Positions 51,301-61,825 of a stretch of DNA of 64,000 nucleotides are shown piece by piece. The notes below the pieces were generated by a model. The model did no database searches, was not told the DNA's origin, and saw nothing but the letters and a program-made list of their open reading frames with translations. Both the position numbers and the translations under genes were made by a program. The DNA comes from Mactra quadrangularis (taxonomy: Eukaryota > Mollusca > Bivalvia > Venerida > Mactridae): contig CM046303.1 of assembly GCA_025267735.1 (NCBI GenBank), positions 17,598,403 through 17,662,402 on the forward strand, written 5' to 3'. The first letter of the stretch is position 1, and each line of letters opens with the position of its first letter.

Positions 51301-52507
51301 ATCAATTCTAAGTGAAAATGGTTGCTCTTATTTGCCCTTGTTAAGTACATTTTTTTTCATCATTTATTTTCAATAAACAGTGGTAATTAATACAATTTTC
51401 TTAATTCATATAATAATTTTCCTTGAAATAACTCCAGCAATTTCATATGTAGTGATTTATACAATTATTTCCATGCATTGATACTATAACCTTTTATCAA
51501 AACTATGTGGTTTAAAAGACAATGAACTAATTCATTCATTTTATTTTATTTACAAGCAAAATTATCATTCCTTTTTATATTTTTAATATTTCATTTTTAG
51601 TCAGTTACAAAATTATATCGTATGAAATATACTAACTAACATACAAAATTACATTTTAATTTGCACTTCAATATTAATTAATTTCATCAAAATAATACAA
51701 TTTATTTATCATAATATACTAAATAAACATTCTAAATTATACTATTTTAGTTCAAAAATGAATGTTATTTACAAAATTAACATGTACATAATTCAATAAC
51801 ATACCTATATCTTATATAAACCTATTATATATAAAAGTGGAGAAATGACTACTAAAAAGTGGAGAAATGACTACTAAAAAGTGGAGAAATGACCAGGGGA
51901 GAAATGACTTAGTGGAGAAACGACCGTAAGCCATGACTTTTCATACTCAAAATTAAAAAATGAACGTAGGTTTGACAATCCTCCTCATTTATTTTATACA
52001 AGTTTGTACTTGCACTGGTAACAAGTGTTAGTTGATGTTTCTAAACAAATTTATACATAAATCTTGATGGGATAATAAGTTAATGAATCATTAACATTCT
52101 AAGTCAATGTAAAATGGTTTAATTACTACTTTTAGTTTTATCTATTTTCCTTAGCCTAGGCTTATATATCGAATATACTATAGGGTGACAAACTAGGACA
52201 TTCCTAAATCACAGACTTTAACAGAATGTTCAGTTGTAGCATTATCTTGAATGGCATTAATTTGAGAAAAATGAAGAGCTGTGATGAGATGTGTCATCAT
52301 TACGTAGTATATCAAATAATTAAAATGTCCGTAGGCAAATTGTGGTGATAACCGAATACACGTACACTTTCCAATAAAATTAGTCATCGTGGTATCAAAA
52401 GGTAGTTTTCTCCGGATTTTGTACGACACAGATAAAAAGTAATTACTTACATCAACAACGGCTGAACATAACGCAATCAGAACGACCAAAAGCGGCAAGA
52501 AAAACAT
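42327..52507 (-). CDS. Six-cysteine single-pass membrane protein with PY motifs (Shisa/WBP1/CYYR1-like)
   Basis: Five exons (52451-52507, 50565-50610, 49554-49622, 43727-43953, 42327-42368) join in phase to 146 residues with good splice sites throughout. Residues 1-19 form a signal peptide (FFLPLLVVLIALCSAVVD). The short ectodomain has exactly six cysteines: C24, C33, the pairs C40-C41 and C48-C49. A Trp-rich transmembrane helix spans about 56-78 (FWFSWFWVILIILSCGICIC), followed by RRRR at 80-83. The cytoplasmic tail is Tyr/Gly/Pro-rich and ends with two PY motifs, PPSY (129-132) and PPEY (136-139), which bind WW domains such as those of Nedd4 ligases. This plan defines the Shisa-like superfamily, whose members act as trafficking adaptors; the exact subfamily is unresolved. 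Introns hold several repeats, and a satellite array starts about 330 bp upstream. Confidence 0.85.
42818..43010 (+). repeat. tRNA-derived SINE, 5'-truncated copy
   Basis: GGTTTGAAACACATCC is a decayed B box. The body, with TTATACCC, ATAAGGTATAT and CTTGTGGAAGGGTAG, matches the fuller copy at 46883. It lies in intron 4 of the membrane protein gene. Confidence 0.65.
42993..43435. repeat. Possible inverted-repeat element with AACAATGCA ends
   Basis: GAGATGCGTTTAACAATGCA at the left and the complement of GAGGTGCTTTGAACAATGCA at the right match at about 16 of 20 positions. CpG-rich AAGCGCCCGAGCAAGC words follow inside. No target duplication was found, so the boundary with the SINE at 42818 is uncertain. 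Confidence 0.4.
44354..44697. repeat. Inverted-repeat element with TTGCAGTTTACCGGTACG ends
   Basis: TTGCAGTTTACCGGTACG at the left pairs with CGTACTGGTAAACTGCAA at the right with one mismatch. The 344-bp interior has no coding sequence. No direct duplication could be recognised beside it. Confidence 0.65.
45623..46186 (+). repeat. Long dispersed repeat, shorter copy 3
   Basis: It shares both ends with the copies at 8206 and 38473 (ACGAGCTGTCAG at the left; AAAGTCGAGCTAAAAA at the right) but has only about three internal units and more divergence. Copy number of the internal units therefore varies between insertions. Confidence 0.85.
46883..47110 (+). repeat. tRNA-derived SINE with intact A and B boxes
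   Basis: TAGCACAGTTGG (46890-46901) is a full A box and GGTTCGAATCC (46945-46955) a full B box of an RNA polymerase III promoter. The acceptor and T stems do not pair properly, so it is not a tRNA gene. The body (CTTGTGGAAGGGTAGGTGAG) recurs at 42818-43010. The 3' end is not sharply defined. Confidence 0.75.
49993..50103. repeat. 110-bp hairpin-forming palindrome
   Basis: The left arm, with GAGCTGCCCAATATGTTATA, is nearly the complement of the right arm, with CTAACATATTGGACAGCTC. The outer bases TATACC and GGTATA also pair. The ~20-base loop holds CTTCGGCCCTAACAAGCC. It lies in intron 2 region of the membrane protein gene. It may be a miniature foldback element. Confidence 0.8.
51022..51932. 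mobile_element. Foldback-like element B: termini made of 22-bp GTCATTTCTCCAC direct repeats
   Basis: ATGACTTTT flanks both sides (51013-51021 and 51933-51941), a perfect 9-bp duplication. The left end holds repeated GTCATTTCTCCACTTTTTAG units (51030-51125) after GGGAACAGGTCGTTTCTCC. The right end holds the inverted series down to GGAGAAACGACCGTAAGCC. The interior is AT-rich and non-coding. The design equals element A at 28598 with unrelated repeat words. It lies in intron 1 of the membrane protein gene. Confidence 0.85.
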
Positions 52508-52834
52508 TATTTCAGTAGTTTGTTTTCAACTTTGTTTGTTGTTGTTGTTGTAATAAAATCAAGCCAGCGCACACTAACAGCGGACATTAAAACTCAGCCG
52601 CCGTTAAGGCAGGTTACACACCACTAAATTTTCTAGCGGACGTTAAGATTTTACGGTACTATTTTCGAACAGCAAAAAATAAAGAAATTTTCAGATATTT
52701 AATAATTATACGAATATCTTCGCAGAGTTTATATATAATAATTATTTTTTGTCTTGATAAACTCAATTGATTTCATTGGTGGTGACAAAATCATAAAAAC
52801 GAAGACATGCGAAATCTGCGGTTAGGTTTAAACC
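52508..52834 (-). promoter_or_regulatory. Promoter region of the six-cysteine membrane protein gene
   Basis: This is the only space between the start codon and the satellite array. It contains a (GTT)n tract just upstream of the ATG (52538-52551), and a CpG-bearing segment with AGCGGACATTAAAAC and AGCGGACGTTAAGAT, a diverged pair of words about 58 bp apart. No TATA box is obvious. The transcription start cannot be fixed. Confidence 0.4.
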
Positions 52835-55800
52835 AACGCTGAGCACAAACGGTGGAGTGTGACCCATAAAGACCGAGTAAACAGACGTACACTAAGCTAA
52901 TACACATGGAATAAGCCCACAAATACAAGTCTATCTTGGGGCTGAAAGCAGGGGTGTAACCTCAAAGAAGCCATATAATAAATAGACTTACTATAGACGT
53001 TTTAAATAGGATAAAAATTTCGAATCCTTGTAGAGCTAAAACAGTGAAGTGTGAACCCGGAAGACCGGGTATACAGATGTAGCATATGATTATACTAATC
53101 GAATAAGCCCCTCCATACTAGTCCATCTTGGGGCTGTAAGTCGGTATGGGACCTCAAAGTAGCCATATTATTGATACACTTAAAAAGACGTTTAAAAGGA
53201 GTTTCGAACCCCCGTGGAACCTAAACGGTGAAGTGTGACCCCCAGAAGACCGGGTATACAGACGTAGCCATTTCTTATACCAATCGAATGAGCAACCCTG
53301 TAAAAGTCCATCTTGGGGCTGAAAGCAGGTGTGAGACTTCAAAGAAGCCATAAAGTATATAAACCATAAGCGTTTAAAGTGGGTTCGAGCCCATGTAGAG
53401 CCAAAACGGTGAAGTGTGACCCCGGAAGACCGGGTATACAGATGTAGCATATGATTATACCAATCGAATGAGCCGATCCATACTAGTCCATCTTGGGGCT
53501 GTAAGCCGGTATGGCTACTCAAATTAGCCATATCATTGATACACTTAATAAAGACGTTTTAAAGAAGATTCGAACCCATGTGGAGCCCAAACGGTAAAGT
53601 GTGACCCCAGAAGACCGGGTATACAGACGTAGCATATGATTATACCAATCGAATGAGCCCCTCCATATTTGTCCATCTTGGGGCTGTAAGCCGGTATGGG
53701 ACCTCAAAGTAGCCATAAAGTATATTAACCATAAGCGTTTTTAAGTGAGTTCGAGCTCCTGTAGAGCCAAAACGGTAAAGTGTGACCCCGGAAGACCGGG
53801 AATACAGATGTAGCATATGATTATACCAATCGAATGAGCCCCTCCATACTAGTCCATCGTGGGGCTGTAAGCCGGTATGGGACCTCAAAGTAGCCATAAA
53901 GTGTATTAACCATAAGCGTTTTAAAGTGAGTTCGAGCTCCTGTAGAGCCAAAACGGTGAAGTGTGACCCCAAAAGACCGGGTATACAGATGTAGCCATTG
54001 GTAAGACCAATCGAGTGAGCCCCTCCATACTAGTCCATCATGGGGCTGTATGCCGGTATGGCACCTCAAAGTAGCCATATTAGTTATACACTTAATAAAG
54101 ACGTTTAAAAGGAGATTCGAACCCCTGTGGAACCGAAACGGTGAAGTGTGACCCCCGGAAGATCAGATATAAAGATGTATCATATGATTATACCAATCGA
54201 ATGTGCCCCTCCATACTAGTCCATCTTGGGGCTGTAAGCCGGTATGGCACCTAAAAGTAGCCATATTATTGATACACTTAATATAGACGTTTAAAAGGAG
54301 ATTCGAACCCCTGTGGAACATAAACGGTGAAGTGTGACCCCAGAAGACCGGGAATACAGACGTAGCCATTTCTAATACCAATCGAATGAGCAACCCTGTA
54401 AAAGTCCATCTTGGGGCTGAAAGCAAGTGTGAGATTTTAAAGAAGCCATAAAGTATATAAACCATAAGCGTTTAAAGTGGGTTCGAGCCCATGTAGAGCC
54501 AAAACGGTGAAGTGTGACCCCGGAAGACCGGGTATACAGATGTAGCATATGATTATACCAATCGAATGAGCCGATCCATACTAGTCCATCTTGGGGCTGT
54601 AAGCCGGTATGGCTACTCAAATTAGCCATATCATTGATACACTTAATAAAGACGTTTTAAAGAAGATTCGAACCCATGTGGAGCCCAAACGGTAAAGTGT
54701 GACCCCAGAAGACCGGGTATACAGACGTAGCAAATGATTATACCAATCGAATGAGCCCCTCCATATTTGTCCATCTTGGGGCTGTAAGCCGGTATGGGAC
54801 CTCAAAGTAGCCATAAAGTATATTAACCATAAGCGTTTTTAAGTGAGTTCGAGCTCCTGTAGAGCCAAAACGGTAAAGTGTGACCCCGGAAGACCGGGTA
54901 TACAGATGTAGCATATGATTATACCAATCGAATGAGCCCCTCCATACTAGTCCATCTTGGGGCTGTAAGCCGGTATGGGACCTCAAAGTAGCCATAAAGT
55001 GTATTAACCATAAGCGTTTTAAAGTGAGTTCGAGCTCCTGTAGAGCCAAAACGGTGAAGTGTGACCCCAAAAGACCGGGTATACAGATGTAGCCATTGGT
55101 AAGACCAATCGAATGAGCCCCTCCATACTAGTCCATCATGGGGCTGTATGCCGGTATGGCACCTCAAAGTAGCCATATTAGTTATACACTTAATAAAGAC
55201 GTTTAAAAGGAGATTCGAACCCCTGTGGAACCGAAACGGTGAAGTGTGACCCCCGGAAGATCGGATATAAAGATGTATCATATGATTATACCAATCGAAT
55301 GTGCCCCTCCATACTAGTCCATCTTGGGGCTGTAAGCCGGTATGGCACCTAAAAGTAGCCATATTATTGATACACTTAATATAGACGTTTAAAAGGAGAT
55401 TCGAACACCTGTGGAACATAAACGGTGAAGTGTGACCCCAGAAGACCGGGTATACAGACGTAGCCATTTCTAATACCAATCGAATGAGCAACCCTGTAAA
55501 AGTCCATCTTGGGGCTGAAAGCAAGTGTGAGATTTTAAAGAAGCCATAAAGTATATAAACCATAAGCGTTTAAAGTGGGTTCGAGCCCATGTAGAGCCAA
55601 AACGGTGAAGTGTGACCCCGGAAGACCGGGTATACAGATGTAGCATATGATTATACCAATCGAATGAGCCGATCCATACTAGTCCATCTTGGGGCTGTAA
55701 GCCGGTATGGCTACTCAAAGTAGCCATATCATTGATACACTTAATAAAGACGTTTTAAAGAAGATTCGAACCCATGTGGAGCCCAAACGGTGAAGTGTGA

Positions 55801-58800
55801 CCCCAGAAGACCGGGTATACAGACGTAGCATATGATTATACCAATCGAATGAGCCCCTCCATATTTGTCCATCTTGGAGCTGTAAGCCGGTATGGGACCT
55901 CAAAGTAGCCATAAAGTATATTAACCATAAGCGTTTTAAAGTGAGTTCGAGCTCCTGTAGAGCCAAAACGGTAAAGTGTGACCCCGGAAGACCGGGTATA
56001 CAGATGTAGCATATGATTATACCAATCGAATGAGCCCCTCCATACTAGTCCATCTTGGGGCTGTAAGCCGGTATGGGACCTCAAAGTAGCACAAAGTGTA
56101 TTAACCATAAGCGTTTTAAAGTGAGTTCGAGCTCCTGTAGAGCCAAAATGGTGAAGTGTGACCCCAAAAGACCGGGTATACAGATGTAGCCATTGGTAAG
56201 ACCAATCGAATGAGCCCCTCCATACTAGTCCATCATGGGGCTGTATGCCGGTATGGCACCTCAAAGTTGCCATATTAGTTATACACTTAATAAAGACGTT
56301 TAAAAGGAGATTCGAACCCCTGTGGAACCGAAACGGTGAAGTGTGACCCCCGGAAGATCAGATATAAAGATGTATCATATGATTATACCAATCGAATGTG
56401 CCCCTCCATACTAGTCCATCCTGGGGCTGTAAGCCGGTATGGCACCTAAAAGTAGCCATATTATTGATACACTTAATATAGACGTTTAAAAGGAGATTCG
56501 AACCCCTGTGGAACATAAACGGTGAAGTGTGACCCCAGAAGACCGGGTATACAGACGTAGCCATTTCTAATACCAATCGAATGAGCAACCCTGTAAAAGT
56601 CCATCTTGGGGCTGAAAGCAAGTGTGAGACTTTAAAGAAGCCATAAAGTATATTAACCATAAGCGTTTAAAGTGGGTTCGAGCCCCGGTAGAGCCAAAAC
56701 GGTGAAGTGTGACCCCAAAAGACCGGGTATACAGATGTAGCATATGATTATACCAATCGAATGAGCCCCTCCATACTAGCCCATCTTGGGGCTGTAAGCC
56801 GGTATGGGACCTCAAAGTAGCCATAAAGTATATTAACCACAAGCGTTTAAAAGTGAGTTCGAGCTCCTGTAGAGCCAAAACGGTAAAGTGTGACCCCAGA
56901 AGACCGGGTATACAGATGTAGCATATGGTTATACCAATCGAATGAGCCCCTCCATACTAGTCCATCTTGGGGCTGTAAGCCAGTATGTCTACTCAAATTA
57001 GCCATATTATTGATACACTTAATAAAGACGTTTTAAAGAAGATTCGAACCCATGTGGAGCCCAAACGGTGAAGTGTGACCCCGGAAGACCGGGTATACAG
57101 ACGTAGCATATGATTATACCAATCGAATGAGCCCCTCCATACTTGTCCATCTTGGGGCTGTAAGCCGGTATGGGACCTCAAAGTGGCCATAAAATATATT
57201 AACCATAAGCGTTTTAAAGTGAGTTCGAGCTCCTGTAGAGCCAAAACGGTAAAGTGTGACCCCGGAAGACCGGGTATACAGATGTAGCATATGATTATAC
57301 CAATTGAATGAGCCCCTCCATACTAGTCCATCGTCGGGCTGTAAGCCGGTATGGGACCTCAAATTAGCCATATTATTGATACACTTAATAAAGACGTTTT
57401 AAAGAAGATTCGAACCCATGTGGAGCCCAAACGGTGAAGTGTGACCACGAAAGACTGGGTATACAGACGTAGCATATGATTATATCAATCGAATAAGCCC
57501 CTCCATACAAGTCCATCTTGGGGCTGTAAGCCGGTATGGGACCTCAAAGTAGCCATAAAGTATATTAACCATATGCGTTTTAAAGTGAGTTCGAGCTCCT
57601 GTAGAGCCAAAACGGTGAAGTGTGACCCCAGAAGACCGGGTATACAGATGTAGCATATGATTATACCAATCGAATGTGCCCCTCCATACTAGTCCATCTT
57701 GGAGCTATAAGCCGGTATGGCACCTCAAAGTAGCCATATTATTGATACAATAATATAGACGTTTAAAAGGAGATTCGAACCCCTGTGGAACATAAACGGT
57801 GAAGTGTGACCCCAGAAGACCGGGTATACAGACGTAGCCATTTCTAATACCAATCGAATGAGCAACCCTGCAAAAGTCCATCTTGGGGCTGAAAGCAGGT
57901 GTGAGACTTCAAAGAAGCCAAAAAGTATATTAACCATAAGCGTTTAAAGTGGGTTCGAGCCCCGGTCGAGCCAAAACGGTGAAGTGTGACCCCAGGAGAT
58001 TGGGTATACAGATGTAGCATATGATTATACCAATCGAATGAGCCCCTCCATACTAGTCCATCTTGGGGCTGTAAGCCGGAATGGCACCTCAAAGTAGCCA
58101 TATTATAGATGCATTTAATAAAGACGTTTAAAAGGAGATTCGAACCCCTGTGGAACCTAAACGGTGAAGTGTGACCCCAGAAGACCGGGTATACAGACGT
58201 AGCCATTTCTAATACCAATCGAATGAGCAACCCTGTAAAAGTCCATCTTGGGGCTGAAAGCAGGTGTGAGTCTTCAAAGAAGCCAAAAAGTATATTAACC
58301 ATAAGCGTTTAAAGTGGGTTCGAGCCCCGGTAGAGCCAAAACGGTGACGTGTGACCCCAGGAGACCGGGTATACAGATGTAGCATATGATTATACCAATC
58401 GAATGAGCCCCTCCATACTAGTCCATCTTGGGGCTGTAAGCCGGTATGGCACCTCAAAGTAGCCATATTATAGATGCATTTAATAAAGACGTTTAAAAGG
58501 AGATTCGAACCCCTGTGGAACCTAAACGGTGAAGTGTGACTCCGGAAGACCGGGTATACAGACGTAGCCTATGCTAATACCAATCGAATGAGCAATGTTG
58601 TAAAAGTCCATCTTGGGGCTGAAAGCAGGTGTGAGACTTTAAAGAAGCCATAAAGTATATTAACCATAAGCGTTTTAAGTGGGTTCGAGCCCATGTAGAG
58701 CCAAAACGGTGAAGTGTGACCCCGAAAGACCGGGTATACAGATGTAGCATATGATTATACCAATCGAATGAGCCCTTCCATACTAGTCCATCTTGGGGCT

Positions 58801-59452
58801 GTAAGCCGGTATGTGACCTCAAAATAGCCATATTATAGATACATTTGATTAAGACGTTTATGAGAAGATTCGAACCCCTGTGGAACCTAAACGTTGAAGT
58901 GTGACTCCGGAAGACCGGGTATACAGACGTAGCCATTGGTAATACCAATCGAATGAGCACCCCTGTAAAAGTCCATATTGGGGCTGAAAGCAGGTGTGAG
59001 ACTTTAAAGAAGCCATAAAGTAAATTAACCATAAGCGTTTAAAGTGGGTTCGAGCCCCTGTAGAGCCAAAACGGTGAAGTGTGACCCCAAAAGACCGGGT
59101 ATACAGATGTAGCATATGATTATACCAATCGAATGAGCCCCTTCATACTAGCCCATCTTGGGGCTGTAAGCCGGTATGGGACCTCAAAGTAGCCATAAAG
59201 TATATTAACCATAAGCGTTTTAAAGTGAGTTCGAGCTCCTGTAGAGCCAAAACGGTAAAGTGTGACCCCAGAAGACCGGGTATACAGATGTAGCATATGA
59301 TTATACCAATCGAATGTGCCCCTCCGTACTAGTCCATCTTGGGGCTATAAGCCGGTATGGCACCTCAAAGTAGCCATATTATTTATACACTTAAAAGACG
59401 TTTAAAAGAAGATTCGAACCCCTGTGGAACCTAAACGGTGAAGTGTGACCCT
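52835..59452 (+). repeat. Satellite array, left arm (about 36 monomers of 180-186 bp)
   Basis: Each monomer contains ACCAATCGAATGAGC, CCATCTTGGGGCTG, a TTCGA(A/G)CCC word, ACGGTGAAGTGTGACCCC and GAAGACCGGGTATACAG. Spacing of ACCAATCG is 180-186 bp (for example 53459, 53644, 53825, 54006, 54192, 54378). The first monomers (52835-53050) are more diverged, as expected at an array edge. Several monomer types exist, some with GAGCAACCCTGTAAAAG and some with GAGCCCCTCC. The minus-strand frames that stay open for up to 214 codons are products of the repeat, not genes. Confidence 0.97.
53279..56571 (+). repeat. Higher-order repeat: three copies of a six-monomer unit of about 1098 bp
   Basis: The diagnostic monomer with GAGCAACCCTGTAAAAGTCC occurs at 53279, 54378, 55475 and 56572, giving unit lengths of 1099, 1097 and 1097 bp. 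Within a unit the six monomers differ clearly, whereas the same position in successive units differs only by scattered single bases. After 56572 the order breaks down (next marker monomers at about 57850, 58212, 58578 and 58946). Confidence 0.9.
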
Positions 59453-60089
59453 TGATCAGTAAAATATTTGACCAAGTTTGCAATATGAACTCTATGATAA
59501 AAGATACACAATGACCCCTTAATTTTCCAGAAATCTCAATGAAAGCTTATCGCTGTCATGAGAGCAATAAATAGTCAAAATATTGACAACATTGCTACAC
59601 TTAACATCTGGCTTTCACCAATTTACATGATTAAGACAACCCGTGCGGGTAGTATAAACAACTATTTAACTTCTGGTCAGAATTAGAATATTTTATAGCC
59701 GTCACACTGGGTTAATGTCCTTGATATAATAACACAACAGCACAAGGCTAACGATCAGATCTGAAAATTGAGTCGAAGTTACATAAAAAGTAATTTCCCT
59801 CGTATCCACAAGTATTTGCTGTTGAGTCGAGGATCGGCTTAAACAATTCGTTGATCAGAATCGAATTAATTTGATAGAGAATTTGGCAACAAAAAAGCAC
59901 AAGAGTTTTCACAGAGTGCCGTCCTTCATTTTTGAAAAGGTTTAAACTATGATGCCAAGATCCCTCGTGCATAACCCGGTGCTTCCCAGTAATTTGTAAA
60001 CAGTAAATATGGATGAGCTGGAAATATTCGTGAAGAGTTGCAGTCGTATCTTCCTGGCAATGCTAGTGTCCAGAGTCAGTATGTTCACT
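59453..60089. other. Unique spacer between the two satellite arms
   Basis: About 640 bp of non-satellite sequence lie where the array changes orientation. It contains scattered CpG and no repeat that I recognise from the rest of the window. A short ATG-started frame begins at 60009. Confidence 0.7.
60009..60074 (+). CDS. Possible first exon of an unknown gene
   Basis: ATGGATGAGCTGG opens a frame, MDELEIFVKSCSRIFLAMLVSR, that could end at a donor (CCAGA/GTCAGTATG). The peptide is plausible coding sequence and lies in the unique spacer, but no following exon was found before the satellite and retrotransposon. It may be chance. Confidence 0.15.
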
Positions 60090-61825
60090 TTAATATTATA
60101 TATATATTGTATGGCTAATTTAAATCAAGCCCATGCTTTCAGTCCAAAAAGACATATAAATAGTTTGTCATTCGATTGGTATAACCATGGACTACGTCAG
60201 TATAACCGCTCTTCTTGGAACACACTCTACCGTTTAGGATCCACAGGCGCTCGAATCTCCGTTAAAACGTTTTTATTACGTGTATCTATAATAAGGCAAA
60301 TTTGAGGTCACTACCCGGTTTATAGCCCAAAGATGGACTTGTATGGAGGGGCTCATTCGATTGGTATTAGCATAGGTTACGTCTGTATACCCGGTCTTCC
60401 GGAGTCACACTTCATCGTTTAGGTTCCCTAGGGGTTCGAATCTCCATTTAAACGTCTTTATTAAGTGTTTCTATAATATGGCTACTTTCAGGTCCCATAG
60501 CTGCTTACAGCCCCATGATGGACTAGTATGGAGGGGCTCATTCGATTGGTATCATCATATGCTACATCTGTATACCCGGTCTTTCGGGGTCACACTTCAC
60601 CGTTTTGGCTCTACAGGGGCTCGAACCCACTTAAAACGCTTATGGTTAATATACTTTATGGCATCTTTGAAGTATCACACCTGTTTTCAGCCCCAAGATG
60701 GACTTTTACAAGGTTGCTCATTCGATTGGTATAAGCAATGGCTACGTCTGTATACCCGGTCTTCCGGGGTCACACTTCATCGTTTAGGTACCACAGGGGT
60801 TCGAATCTCCTTTTAAACGTCTTTATAAAGTGTATCCATAATATGGCTAGTTTAAGGTCCGATATCGGCTTACAGCCCCAAGATGGACTAGAATGGAGGG
60901 GCTCACTCGATAGGTATAATCATAGGCTACGTCTGTATACCCGGTCTTCAAGGGTCACACTTCACCGTTTTGGCTCTACAGGGGCTCGAACCCACTTAAT
61001 ACGCTTATGGTTAATATACTTTTTGACTACTTTGAGGTCCCATACCGGCTTACACCCCCAAGATGGACTAGTATGGAGGGGCTCATTCGATTAGTATAAT
61101 CATATGATACATCTGTATACCCGGTCTTCCGGGGTCACACTTCACCGTTTTGGCTCTACAGGAGCTCAAACTTACTTTAAAACGCTTATGGTTAATATAC
61201 TTAATGGCTACTTTGAGGTCCCATACCTGCTTACAGCCCCAAGACGGACTAGTATGGAGGGACTCATTTGATTTGTATTATCATATGGTACATCTGTATA
61301 CCCGGTCTTCTTGGGTCACACTTCACCGTTTTGGCTCTACAGGCGCTCGAACCCACTTGAAACGCCTATGGTTAATATACTTTATGGCTTCTTTGAAGTC
61401 TCACACCTGCTTTCAGTCCCAAGATGGACTCTTACAGGGTTGCTCATTCGATTGCTATTATCAATGACTACGTCTGTATACCCGGTCTTCCGGGGTCACA
61501 CTTCATCGTTTAGGTTCCACAGGGGTTCGAATCTCCTTTTAAACGTCTTTATTAAATGTATTTTACATATGGCTAGTTTGAGGTCCCATACCACTTTACA
61601 GCCCTAAGATGGGCTAGTATGGAGGGGCTCATTCGATTGGTATAATCGTATGCTACATCCGTATACCCGGTCTTCCGGGGTCACACTTCACCGTTTTGGC
61701 TCTACAGGGGCTCGAACCCACTTAAAAAGCTTTTGGTTAATATACTTTATGGCTTCTTTAAAGTCTCACACCCGCTTTCAGCCCCAAGATGGACTTTTAC
61801 AGGGTTGCTCATTCGATTGGTATTA
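60090..61825 (-). repeat. Satellite array, right arm in inverted orientation (about 9-10 monomers)
   Basis: The same monomer words appear as complements: CAGCCCCAAGATGGACT, GCTCATTCGATTGGTAT, TACCCGGTCTTCCGGGGTCA. Monomers near 60090-60300 are the most diverged. The arm is cut at 61826 by the 3' end of a non-LTR retrotransposon, so its original extent is unknown. It has monomer types with both CAACCTTG/CAACCCTG-like and GGAGGGGC words, as in the left arm. Confidence 0.95.

Noticed and set aside
53154..59115. Minus-strand open frames of 65-214 codons repeating MATLRSHTGLQPQDGLVWRG across the satellite
   Set aside because: They exist because the monomer lacks stops in one frame and is close to 183 bp; monomer lengths of 180-186 bp break the frame repeatedly, and the mirrored arm shows the same on the other strand. 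There is no start, splice or codon signal of a gene.
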